A model generated the notes under the pieces. That model was given only the letters and a program-made list of their open reading frames with translations. It was not told the DNA's origin and did not search any database. A DNA stretch of 64,000 bases from CBDBES01 sp965204465. GTDB lineage: Bacteria; Spirochaetota; Leptospiria; Turneriellales; CBDBES01. Location of the stretch: contig OZ241995.1 of NCBI GenBank assembly GCA_965204465.1, positions 186,001-250,000 on the forward strand. Direction: 5' to 3'. Positions 17,600 to 25,052 of this stretch are shown here, in pieces; the stretch's first letter is position 1; every line of letters starts with the position of its first letter. A program made the position numbers and the translations under genes.

Positions 17600-18490
17600 T
17601 TAGTATATCCGGAATACCCAGGGGAAAATAACTATATTGAGATGGAGTAATTCTTTAGGTGGCGGGCCAAAGTTCTTTGAATTTGAAATTGCTTCTACTA
17701 TAGATATGTTCAGAGATTTAAATCTACTTTTTCTCATCATCTTTATATCCAGAACTTCTCCCGAATGATCTACCATAAAAGAAATGGCTATTTCTTGGGG
17801 AGGAAATCTTCTTAGTCTAACATGACCTGGGACATATTGCATTCTATGATATTCATTTCCATAAGTTGGAACTGGTATCCCACCTGGGGGAACCCAGTTA
17901 TCTCTTATTTTTTCACTCATATCTCTAAAATATTTATAATATTTAAAATAATAAGAAGGTATCTGAGGTAAACCTTCTTTAGTCCATGAAAAAGCATATT
18001 CGTACTGAAATTCATAACTATCTGGAATTAAGCTTAATGTTTGTTTGGTTTGCCTTTTTTTATGTTGCTTTTGCTTGTATTTGAAAATTGATCTTTCATC
18101 AATGATCTTGCTTGTAAAAGAATATGGTTCTTGTTGATGTCCCTCTTTTAGATATGCTTGATTTAGATCCTTTATTTTTAGTTTGTCTTGCATAGAGAGA
18201 TTTTTAAATCCCTTTTTAATGGTTAATTTACCTCTTCCTTCTGAAAAACGATTTGATCTGTAGAGTTTTTCTTTCAGATCAATAGATTCTTTGTCTTTAG
18301 GGTTTGTAATGATCATTGGAATTTCTTTTTTTTGAAAATGACTTAATAGATCAGATTTATCTTGATTGTAATGATACCAAATATTCATTATTTTCTGGGA
18401 TAATAATAGGGTGCTCAAAATGATCCATGAGCTGATCATAAAAAAAGAAAGCCAGATGATTTGTTCATTTTTTAATTTCATTTGTGGCAT
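17600..18490 (-). CDS. TonB-like energy-transducer protein
   Basis: A 296-residue protein with one N-terminal transmembrane helix (IIWLSFFMISSWIILSTLLL), a long charged linker and a C-terminal TonB/TolA-type fold (RRFPPQEIAISFMVDHSGEV, then LDIKMMRKSRFKSLN). TonB carries proton-motive energy from the inner membrane to outer-membrane receptors; no ExbB/ExbD or receptor gene is visible. It follows the small ccmC-linked gene by 16 bases and is probably in the same transcript. An alternative Met (MKLKNEQ) lies three codons in. Confidence 0.72.
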   Translation of the reverse strand: MPQMKLKNEQIIWLSFFMISSWIILSTLLLSQKIMNIWYHYNQDKSDLLSHFQKKEIPMIITNPKDKESIDLKEKLYRSNRFSEGRGKLTIKKGFKNLSMQDKLKIKDLNQAYLKEGHQQEPYSFTSKIIDERSIFKYKQKQHKKRQTKQTLSLIPDSYEFQYEYAFSWTKEGLPQIPSYYFKYYKYFRDMSEKIRDNWVPPGGIPVPTYGNEYHRMQYVPGHVRLRRFPPQEIAISFMVDHSGEVLDIKMMRKSRFKSLNISIVEAISNSKNFGPPPKELLHLNIVIFPWVFRIY

Positions 18491-18506
18491 CTTTAAATCT
18501 ATAGAA

Positions 18507-18932
18507 TTATTTCAATTTACGGGCCATTGCATTCTGCTTTTGATGAATACTCCATATACTCATCCAGATCAATAATAATAATAAGTTAATGGCTAAAAAT
18601 AAATATATTAGCCTGCTTGAAGCAATTCTATTTCCTTCTCTCATAAAATATTCTTCAATGATCCATAATTTTCTTTTTTCTTTTAGAGGTTTTTCTTTTT
18701 TGTATTCGTTCCAGACTCTTAAGAGTTCCTCTGAGCTGAATTGGGTCAACATAGAATGTTCTACAGGGTTTCTGGTATCTAAAAATTTGTCAAGTTTTTT
18801 TTGTAGTTCCGTATTTTTTTCTTTGGAATAGAATGAATGAGGGCCTGTAACCTCTATACCGGCTAAGATCGGGTAGCTCCCCAATAAAAAAAACATCATA
18901 TAGAATATACAAAAACTGTTCATGCCTATCAT
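18507..18932 (-). CDS. Small membrane protein coupled to ccmC, unknown
   Basis: I start this at the ATG whose ATGA overlaps the TGA stop of ccmC (18929-18932), giving 141 residues; longer in-frame starts inside ccmC are unlikely. It has a signal-like N-terminus (FCIFYMMFFLLGSYPILA), a soluble middle rich in charged residues (FSSEELLRVWNEYKKEKP) and a C-terminal transmembrane helix (LIYLFLAINLLLLLIWMSI). The layout resembles small Ccm accessory proteins such as CcmH, but the redox cysteine motif is absent. Coupling to ccmC suggests a role in haem handling. Confidence 0.65.
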   Translation of the reverse strand: MIGMNSFCIFYMMFFLLGSYPILAGIEVTGPHSFYSKEKNTELQKKLDKFLDTRNPVEHSMLTQFSSEELLRVWNEYKKEKPLKEKRKLWIIEEYFMREGNRIASSRLIYLFLAINLLLLLIWMSIWSIHQKQNAMARKLK

Positions 18933-19615
18933 CTGAATTTTTCTTCCAATTTCATTTTCAATATATTGCTGCGAATCAGAACTCTTAAAAGAAGGGTCAT
19001 CAATAAAATAAAGCAGAAGAATGAAAACCATAGCAGGATTCTCATTTCAGTATCCATCAATCCACTTTGGCTATCCCCCCCAATCACAGGGCCTGGATGA
19101 GACGGAGTATTCCATATTCTTATAGAAAAATAAACCAAGGGGACATCTAGAAAACCCAAAATATTCAAAACTGCACAATAGCGGGCTCTTTTATGGATAT
19201 CTGAAAATCCTTTTCTAAGAAGTAAATATCCGGTAAAAGCAATCCATAATACGAAAAAACTAACGAGCCTTTGATCAGACCAATTCCAATAAGACCCCCA
19301 AATTGGCTTCGCCCAGAGTGGGCCAGTAACCAAAACTCCAGTGGTAAATATCCAACCCACAAAAACATAGGATGCTGCTTTTGTATCAAAAATGATTTCT
19401 CTGGTATTCAAATATTTTATGCTAAAATAAAAACTAATTGCAAAGGAGATAAAAGAAACCCATGCGGTAGGAACATGAAGATAAAATATTCTCTGGACCA
19501 ATCCTTGCTGTGCATCTGTAGGGACTTGAAAGCATAATAAATAAGAAAGTATTAGCCACATGATCATACAACTATAAAAATGTATATAAAATTTATTATT
19601 TTTATCCATAAGCAA
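18929..19615 (-). CDS. ccmC: Haem exporter/cytochrome c biogenesis protein CcmC
   Basis: A 228-residue, six-helix protein of the CcmC/CcsA haem-handling family. It shows the HVPTAWVS motif (first haem His, about residue 43), the Trp-rich periplasmic WGSYWNWSDQRL and the second His region in NTPSHPGPVIGG. In E. coli the Trp-rich motif reads WGTWWVWDARLT, so this one is slightly divergent. It heads a minus-strand set with a small coupled gene and a TonB-like gene. The divergent DUF420 gene starts 35 bases away and is linked to cytochrome oxidase assembly, so this is a small respiration locus. Confidence 0.87.
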   Translation of the reverse strand: MLMDKNNKFYIHFYSCMIMWLILSYLLCFQVPTDAQQGLVQRIFYLHVPTAWVSFISFAISFYFSIKYLNTREIIFDTKAASYVFVGWIFTTGVLVTGPLWAKPIWGSYWNWSDQRLVSFFVLWIAFTGYLLLRKGFSDIHKRARYCAVLNILGFLDVPLVYFSIRIWNTPSHPGPVIGGDSQSGLMDTEMRILLWFSFFCFILLMTLLLRVLIRSNILKMKLEEKFR

Positions 19616-19650
19616 TACGATTCGTTATAATACAAAATAGTAACATTAGG

Positions 19651-20136
19651 ATGTCAATCTTTTTAAATAGTATAATTTTTAGCTCAAGGGCACCTTTTTC
19701 ATTTGATCTTTTGATCATCATACTTACGCTGATACTGCCTATTCTGAGTTATAGTATCTATGTTGTTAAAGTCAAGCAAAATTATAGATTGCATAAAAAA
19801 TTACAGATTTTCATTTCTATTTTACTTTTGATCACTATTTTGGTATTCGAAGTGGATGTTCGATTGAATGGTTGGATCCATTTAGCTAAAAAATCACCAT
19901 ATTATAATACAATTTTATGGCCTGTTCTGTATATTCATTTGATTCTTGCTATATCGGTTACTATATTATGGATATTGGTTTTTACCAGGGCGATTCGAAG
20001 AATAAAGCTGCCTCCTGATCTGGATCATAAAGAAATAAAGTTCCATAAAAAATTTGCTTCCCTTGCGTCCATCGGATTATACCTGGCTACCCTTACAGGA
20101 ATTCTTTTTTACTATTTCGCTTTTTTGGCTGGTTGA
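19651..20136 (+). CDS. DUF420 membrane protein
   Basis: A 161-residue protein with four transmembrane helices and the DUF420 pattern: His in RLHKKLQ, WIHLAKK, the helix around HLILAISVTILW, and HKKFASLASIGLYLATLTG. Relatives (CtaM/YozB) help assemble haem-copper oxidases. It is divergent from ccmC, which supports a link to haem proteins. Its 3' end overlaps the convergent channel gene by 44 bases. Confidence 0.8.
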   Translation: MSIFLNSIIFSSRAPFSFDLLIIILTLILPILSYSIYVVKVKQNYRLHKKLQIFISILLLITILVFEVDVRLNGWIHLAKKSPYYNTILWPVLYIHLILAISVTILWILVFTRAIRRIKLPPDLDHKEIKFHKKFASLASIGLYLATLTGILFYYFAFLAG

Positions 20137-21550
20137 TATTTTTAGTATACTTTTTCTGTTTTGGTTTTGAGATATCCTTTTTTAATTTGGCAGTCTTATT
20201 CTGAATGTTTTTCTTCAACATTTTCTTTCTTTCCTGGATGATCTTATTGAATTTTTGCTTTAAATGAACATGCCTCTCAATTATTTTATCGAGTGATCCT
20301 TTAGTCAACTTATACATGTGAGTGTATTCTAAGGCTCTTATGTCTGCAGTTATGGGTTGATCTAATAATAAAGACATTTCCCCAAAGAAGCTGCCGGTTT
20401 CCAGAATAGTTCTGGACTGATCTTTATTGAAAGGAATAACTTCAACAGAACCTTTATTTATAAAAAACATTTCTTTACCTTTATCGCCTCTATGTATGAT
20501 ATAGTCTCCGGGAGTATAAATTACGGGATAGAGTTCAGAAATAACCTCTCTGATCAATTCTATCTTAGCATTTTTAAATAAAGATACTTTTTGGATCAGG
20601 TCTTTGTTCAGATGCATGGAAATTTCAGTTCTCAATGAATGAGGTAGGTCATTCAAAAAAGTAGATTCATCATAGCTGAGTTTACTATCCCATAGGTGAC
20701 TATAATAATTGGTTATTTTCTTTTTTAAATTAGTAGGTAACTTTCTATGTCTAAAAAAGAAATTCATATTTTCCATTTTTTCTAAGAAGTTTGACTTCTC
20801 AAGGTCAAGCCTGGAGATAAGACTGGCGGCATTTCCTATTATATAGCTATACCCACACACTCCGATGATCATTACGATCATTGTGTATATTATCTGGGGG
20901 ATGCTTTGTGGGGTGATATCCCCATAGCCAACAGTGGTTAATGTGGTGACTGTCCAATAGAGACTCATCACATATTTTTCATCATTATACATCTGTTGTG
21001 ATTGTTCAGTCATCATGATCCATCCGCATGTGATCCAATGAGATAATAGTGTGATCCAAAAAAGGAATAAAGAAAGCCTGATGACAGAGGGATTGACCAT
21101 TTTTAAATTATGCCAGCGTCGTATTAATTCGATCAATTTTGTAAAACGCAATAGACGTACTAGACGAAAAATTCTAAGCAGGCGCAGGGCGTCTGGGGAG
21201 AATGGTAGTAATCCTTTTAACATCAATTCTCCTGGAATAGCAGCTATAAAATCAATCGTAAACCAGCCCCTTAGATATTTTTTCGAGATCAATTTTCTGT
21301 CATCAATATGTTTTCCTTTTATTATTATAGAGGTTCGGAAATTAAATAATATGTCAATGCTGAATAGGAGTGTTAGCAGAATGTCGAAGGTTAAAAATAT
21401 TCCTTCTAAAGGATTATTGAATGCAATCCGGAGGGGTATGTCAATGGCAATGATAATACAAATAATATTGATGCATATATCCCAATAGGTTTTAAATTTA
21501 CCATTTGGATCAATACTGAATTCATATATTCTATCCAGAAAAGGTTTCAT
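20093..21550 (-). CDS. Cyclic-nucleotide-gated-type potassium channel
   Basis: A 485-residue six-helix channel. It has an Arg-rich S4 (LRLLRIFRLVRLLRFTKLIE), a pore with the K+ selectivity filter TTLTTVGYGD (about residue 200) and a C-terminal cyclic-nucleotide-binding fold (GDKGKEMFFINKGSVEVI, then FFGEMSLLLDQPITADIRA). The Arg that normally grips the cyclic phosphate in this last motif (PRT/PRS) is Ile here, so nucleotide gating may be lost or altered. A Lys-rich tail of about 50 residues follows. Its 3' end overlaps the DUF420 gene. Confidence 0.88.
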   Translation of the reverse strand: MKPFLDRIYEFSIDPNGKFKTYWDICINIICIIIAIDIPLRIAFNNPLEGIFLTFDILLTLLFSIDILFNFRTSIIIKGKHIDDRKLISKKYLRGWFTIDFIAAIPGELMLKGLLPFSPDALRLLRIFRLVRLLRFTKLIELIRRWHNLKMVNPSVIRLSLFLFWITLLSHWITCGWIMMTEQSQQMYNDEKYVMSLYWTVTTLTTVGYGDITPQSIPQIIYTMIVMIIGVCGYSYIIGNAASLISRLDLEKSNFLEKMENMNFFFRHRKLPTNLKKKITNYYSHLWDSKLSYDESTFLNDLPHSLRTEISMHLNKDLIQKVSLFKNAKIELIREVISELYPVIYTPGDYIIHRGDKGKEMFFINKGSVEVIPFNKDQSRTILETGSFFGEMSLLLDQPITADIRALEYTHMYKLTKGSLDKIIERHVHLKQKFNKIIQERKKMLKKNIQNKTAKLKKDISKPKQKKYTKNINQPKKRNSKKEFL

Positions 21551-21679
21551 GCTATTGTATAAGTCAATCTCTATTCCAAAGGTATTTTTACAAATTTAAT
21601 TTTGTGAGCCATTTATGGCCGTCATGAAAAAAACGGTACCTTCAAGGTTGAAATAAGAAAAAAGATCATCTTTCAAAAT

Positions 21680-21700
21680 GTTAAATCGATTTAACTTTTT
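21680..21700. terminator. Perfect 16-base palindrome followed by T-run
   Basis: GTTAAATCGATTTAAC (21680-21695) is self-complementary without mismatch and runs directly into five T. It is preceded by four A and by a second small palindrome, AAAGATCATCTTT. AT-rich stem, so weak as a terminator; it could also be a dimer-binding operator. Confidence 0.4.
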
Positions 21701-21790
21701 ATGGGGGGTAGTACTGGAACACCATTCCAAATAAAGAAATAATGCCCTGTAAAAAAATCTTTTTGAAATTTGCATATACTATCCGCAACC

Positions 21791-21859
21791 AAGCAAAGTC
21801 GGCTTTGGGAGAAGACTAAAAGAATAAAAAAAGAGTGTGTACTTTATGGGGTAAGCTCA
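21791..21859 (+). repeat. 69-bp direct repeat, copy 1
   Basis: Matches 23062-23130 at 65 of 69 positions. It starts inside codons for AKSALGED and a stop, and ends in GGGGTAAGCTCA. The two copies bracket the two methyltransferase genes. Confidence 0.85.
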
Positions 21860-21869
21860 TTATGGTCTC

Positions 21870-22313
21870 ATGAAAAAGTTAATCCCACCAATTTTGTTTT
21901 TACTGTGTATAGTACTCATGATTATCATCAAGTACTTATTATCCACAAATAAAATAATCGATTATCCTTTTAATTTGATTGGAATTACTCTAATCATTTT
22001 AGGTTTAGTGTTTACCATTTTGGTCAAAAAACAGTTTGAAAAAAACGAAACTGAAATACATACATTTAAAACACCAAGTAAGTTTGTAACAGACGGTTTA
22101 TTCAAATATAGTCGTAACCCTATCTATTTGGGATTTACAATAGCTCTAGTTGGTATATGGTTGGTAACTGGTAATTTGGTTGCACTGGTTGGAGTTCTAA
22201 TTTTTTTCCTAATTTCTAATTTTTGGTATATTCCATACGAAGAAAAAATTATGGAAAATGAGTTTGGAAACGAATATAAAATATATAAATCCAGAGTAAG
22301 AAGATGGATTTAA
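21870..22313 (+). CDS. Isoprenylcysteine carboxyl methyltransferase-like (ICMT/PEMT) protein
   Basis: A 147-residue integral-membrane methyltransferase of the ICMT/phospholipid methyltransferase type. Four hydrophobic segments and the family motif SRNPIYLGF plus YIPYEEKIMENEFGNEYKIY near the C-terminus are visible. In bacteria such proteins methylate small lipophilic or thiol substrates; the target is unknown. The gene starts 11 bases after the first 69-bp repeat and belongs to the repeat-bracketed cassette. Between it and the next gene lies a short stretch that encodes KEKIIRQISKQKGVKDVSIL without a start, perhaps another gene's remnant. Confidence 0.8.
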   Translation: MKKLIPPILFLLCIVLMIIIKYLLSTNKIIDYPFNLIGITLIILGLVFTILVKKQFEKNETEIHTFKTPSKFVTDGLFKYSRNPIYLGFTIALVGIWLVTGNLVALVGVLIFFLISNFWYIPYEEKIMENEFGNEYKIYKSRVRRWI

Positions 22314-22424
22314 ATACTACCGCAACACTATAAAAGAAAAAATCATAAGACAAATTTCTAAACAAAAAGGGGTTAAAGACGTAAGTATATTAAATACAGT
22401 AACTGAATTTTAGTCTGAAGCATT

Positions 22425-23090
22425 ATGTTGATAGTTAAACACTTTTTCTTTATTTTATATTTCATGATGATTTTTAGCTTTCTGGCTTGTCATACGGCAC
22501 CCGACCCTAAATATTTCAATGAGGCTGCTTTATTGCCTGCGAGTAAGCCTGATGAAATCGTAAAGTCTTTATCTATAAAAAACGGTATGGTGATCGCCGA
22601 TATTGGTTCAGGAGGCGGCTATTTTGCTTATAGGTTTGCTGAACAAACAGGCAGTCAAGGGATTGTTTACGCTGTAGACATAAACAAAAGTTATCTGACA
22701 TATATTGAAGAGCAGATACAAGAAAGAGGCATCCAAAATATAAAAATCGTTTTGGCAGAAAACGATACCAGCAATCTTCCTGAGAAATGTTGCGACCTCA
22801 TTTTTCTTCGTGACGTGTATCACCATTTGCCTTCTCCCTCTGATTATTTCAAGAAACTCAAAAAAAACTTAAAAGAAAATGGGTTGATCGCCATAATCGA
22901 CTATAAACCAGCCGATTTTTTTAGCTCAGACTTCTTTACCTTTGTAAATATTTTTGGTCACACTACGAAACCTGAGACAATTGAATCAGATATGAATCTG
23001 GCAGGCTATCAAAAAGTACATGAGTTTCACTTCCTACAGAAGCAATCTTTTCAAATGTTTAAAGCAAAGTCGGCTTTGGGAGAAGACTGA
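22425..23090 (+). CDS. SAM-dependent methyltransferase with lipoprotein signal
   Basis: A 221-residue class I methyltransferase. Motif I reads VIADIGSGGGYFAYRFA, followed by VYAVDINKSYL and the DVYHHLPSPSDYF region. The N-terminus looks like a lipoprotein signal (FMMIFSFLACHTAP), so it may be anchored outside the cytoplasm, which is odd for a SAM-using enzyme. The last eight residues (AKSALGED) come from the second 69-bp repeat, so the 3' end may have been created by recombination. Substrate unknown. Confidence 0.78.
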   Translation: MLIVKHFFFILYFMMIFSFLACHTAPDPKYFNEAALLPASKPDEIVKSLSIKNGMVIADIGSGGGYFAYRFAEQTGSQGIVYAVDINKSYLTYIEEQIQERGIQNIKIVLAENDTSNLPEKCCDLIFLRDVYHHLPSPSDYFKKLKKNLKENGLIAIIDYKPADFFSSDFFTFVNIFGHTTKPETIESDMNLAGYQKVHEFHFLQKQSFQMFKAKSALGED

Positions 23091-23130
23091 AAGAATAAAA
23101 AAAGAGTATCCACTTTATGGGGTAAGCTCA
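23062..23130 (+). repeat. 69-bp direct repeat, copy 2
   Basis: Matches 21791-21859 with four substitutions. It overlaps the last eight codons and the stop of the methyltransferase gene. Confidence 0.85.
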
Positions 23131-23263
23131 GTTCTATTTCAGAGAATATATTTCTTGTGACTTCACTAACTTCATTGAAAAGATCGTTGTTAAGGATGAG
23201 GAAGCAAAATTAATTTACAACCCCCCCATCCAGGACGAAGGTTTATGTCTAGGCGGCGACTTT

Positions 23264-23336
23264 CTCCCCGAGCAGGACTCGAACCTGCGACCCATTGGTT
23301 AACAGCCAACTGCTCTACCAGCTGAGCTATCGGGGA
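23264..23336 (-). tRNA. tRNA-Asn (GTT)
   Basis: A full cloverleaf reads on the minus strand: acceptor TCCCCGA/TCGGGGA, D-arm GCTC/GAGC, anticodon loop CTGTTAA (anticodon GTT), T-arm GCAGG-TTCGAGT-CCTGC and discriminator G, as expected for Asn. No CCA is encoded. It lies between the methyltransferase cassette and the end of the sod-to-wecA gene run. Confidence 0.96.
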
Positions 23337-23409
23337 ATGTTAAATTACGAATAAAACTATTATAGGTCTTGGCTCTAATTTTATTACAGATCGTGTTTGT
23401 CAACCTTTT

Positions 23410-23982
23410 TCATTTACTATGCTGCTTTAAGAATTCAATCACTTCTTCTTTGGTCAATTTATTTTGCAGAATAATTCGATAGTGTATGTTGAATTCATTC
23501 AAAGTTTGATCTTGATTTAAATATTTAAACTTCCAACGAGTCATATCATCTCCGATCAATTTATCCAGCTCACTTAAACCAGAAGAACGCAATATACGTA
23601 TACGGGATATTTTACCGCTAATTTCATATAGTGTAACTCTCAATACAGGACTAGCCATATAATCTATTTTATCATATCTGGCAATTTCCTTGCTAAAAAG
23701 CTTGTTGCCTTCAATATCTTCCTCCACTTGAATTATATCTTCGCCTGCCAGTTGTGTTATCTCATATTCTTCAGAGGTAATGAATACTCTGAAATATTCA
23801 TACTTTCTTTTGTCTTGTTCAAAAAAATACTGCTTTGTATTCGAAATATCATTTCGTTTTTCTCCTTTTTCTTTTTTCCCAGGCAATGTTCTACAATTTA
23901 AAATAGAACAACAAAAAACAATCAAGTAGAATTTAAGATAAATATTTTTATATATCATAAGATAATCATTTTTGGCATACAT
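23410..23982 (-). CDS. Lipoprotein with TonB-C-like domain
   Basis: A 190-residue protein. The N-terminal hydrophobic stretch ends in a lipobox-like SILNC (about residue 30). The C-terminal half reads VLRVTLYEISGKISRIRILR, SSGLSELDKLIGDDMTRWKF, which follows the pattern of TonB/TolA C-terminal domains. It begins 9 bases after the WecA-like gene and is the last gene of the minus-strand run. A shorter start at Met 9 (23958) would give a more typical signal peptide. Role unknown. Confidence 0.65.
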   Translation of the reverse strand: MYAKNDYLMIYKNIYLKFYLIVFCCSILNCRTLPGKKEKGEKRNDISNTKQYFFEQDKRKYEYFRVFITSEEYEITQLAGEDIIQVEEDIEGNKLFSKEIARYDKIDYMASPVLRVTLYEISGKISRIRILRSSGLSELDKLIGDDMTRWKFKYLNQDQTLNEFNIHYRIILQNKLTKEEVIEFLKQHSK

Positions 23983-23991
23983 TCTCTGCTT

Positions 23992-25032
23992 TTACTTTTT
24001 TACTTTTTCCATGATCCTTAGGATCAATAATCCAAAAATAATATTTTGCCCTAACATGACAAGCAATATCAATCTGACTTGATTAGGTAGAAAAAAAGCG
24101 GCTATGGCGAGTAGGCCTACAAAAATATTGGCTCCATAAATGATAAAAAGGGTTTTTGTATAAGAATCATTCAAACGCAGTATTCTATGATGAAGGTGTT
24201 TTTTATCCGCTAAAAAAATACTGTATCCCTTAAATGTGCGTCTGATCACCGCTAGAAATATGTCTAATACAGGAATAATTACTAAAATAGCTGGGATCAA
24301 AATAGTGATCGTATACGATCCCTTAGAAGGAGGTAGAATACAAAAAAGAGAGAAGAGCAGACCTATCAATAGGCTGCCTGAATCTCCCATGAATATTTTA
24401 GCTGGTGGGAAATTAAAAACCAGAAAACCAGCTATTCCTCCTAGAAGAGAAGATAAAAGCCCGATCAATCTTATGTCATTTGTAAAAATAGCAAATCCAA
24501 GCATAAAGCAGAGCAATATAGCACTGACCCCTGCGGCCAGACCATCCAATCCATCTAAAAGATTAATTGAATTCGTAATTGTCACGATCCATATCACCGA
24601 AATAACGTCACCCATCCAACCTAATTGGATTACACCATCACTTATTGGATTTGTGATCTGCTTCACAGAGATGCCATTATAAACACAAAAAAAAGCGATC
24701 AAAGTTTGAATGATAAGTTTTCTACTTCCCTTTATTTTTTTGAGATCATCATAAAGCCCTAATAAGAAGATCATAGAAGAAGATACTATGAATATATATG
24801 CTTCTTTAGCATTGATCCACTCGAAATGCAAAAAAGTAAGCAACGTTCCCGAAATAAAGGAGACATAAATGGCAGCACCCCCCAGATAAGGCATTGATTT
24901 CTGATGTATTTTGCGATCTTCTGGTCGATCTAAAAGATCATACTTTAAAGAAATTTTTCTTAAAAAAGGAGTTAATGTTATCGAAATGAAAAAAGATAAA
25001 GCTAAAAGCCCTGGAATTTGAAGAGATTGCAT
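23992..25032 (-). CDS. wecA: Undecaprenyl-phosphate GlcNAc-1-phosphate transferase (WecA/TagO type)
   Basis: A 346-residue polytopic enzyme of the MraY/WecA family that moves a sugar-1-phosphate from a UDP-sugar to undecaprenyl phosphate, the first membrane step of O-antigen or other glycan synthesis. Motifs: RPEDRKIHQKSMPYLGG, LGLYDDLKKIKGSRK, NSINLLDGLDGLAAG (about residue 155), IFMGDSGSLLIG and KKHLHHRIL. The last, with its His pair, is typical of WecA rather than MraY. About ten transmembrane helices. It starts 20 bases after hppA. Confidence 0.88.
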   Translation of the reverse strand: MQSLQIPGLLALSFFISITLTPFLRKISLKYDLLDRPEDRKIHQKSMPYLGGAAIYVSFISGTLLTFLHFEWINAKEAYIFIVSSSMIFLLGLYDDLKKIKGSRKLIIQTLIAFFCVYNGISVKQITNPISDGVIQLGWMGDVISVIWIVTITNSINLLDGLDGLAAGVSAILLCFMLGFAIFTNDIRLIGLLSSLLGGIAGFLVFNFPPAKIFMGDSGSLLIGLLFSLFCILPPSKGSYTITILIPAILVIIPVLDIFLAVIRRTFKGYSIFLADKKHLHHRILRLNDSYTKTLFIIYGANIFVGLLAIAAFFLPNQVRLILLVMLGQNIIFGLLILRIMEKVKK

Positions 25033-25052
25033 ACTTTGTACATAAAATAGAA

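Larger units (their letters stand above)
21551..21869. other. Hairpin-rich intergenic region
   Basis: About 320 bases between the channel gene and the methyltransferase cassette. It contains AAAGATCATCTTT (21660 onward), the 16-base palindrome at 21680-21695 and the first 69-bp repeat. The bases just before that repeat encode a short tail ending AKSALGED, as in the downstream copy, so a vanished gene probably ended here. Confidence 0.5.

Noticed and set aside
21791..23130. Integron gene cassettes with attC sites
   Set aside because: The 69-bp repeats lack the paired core sites (GTTRRRY and its partner) and the long imperfect palindrome of attC, and no integron integrase is adjacent.
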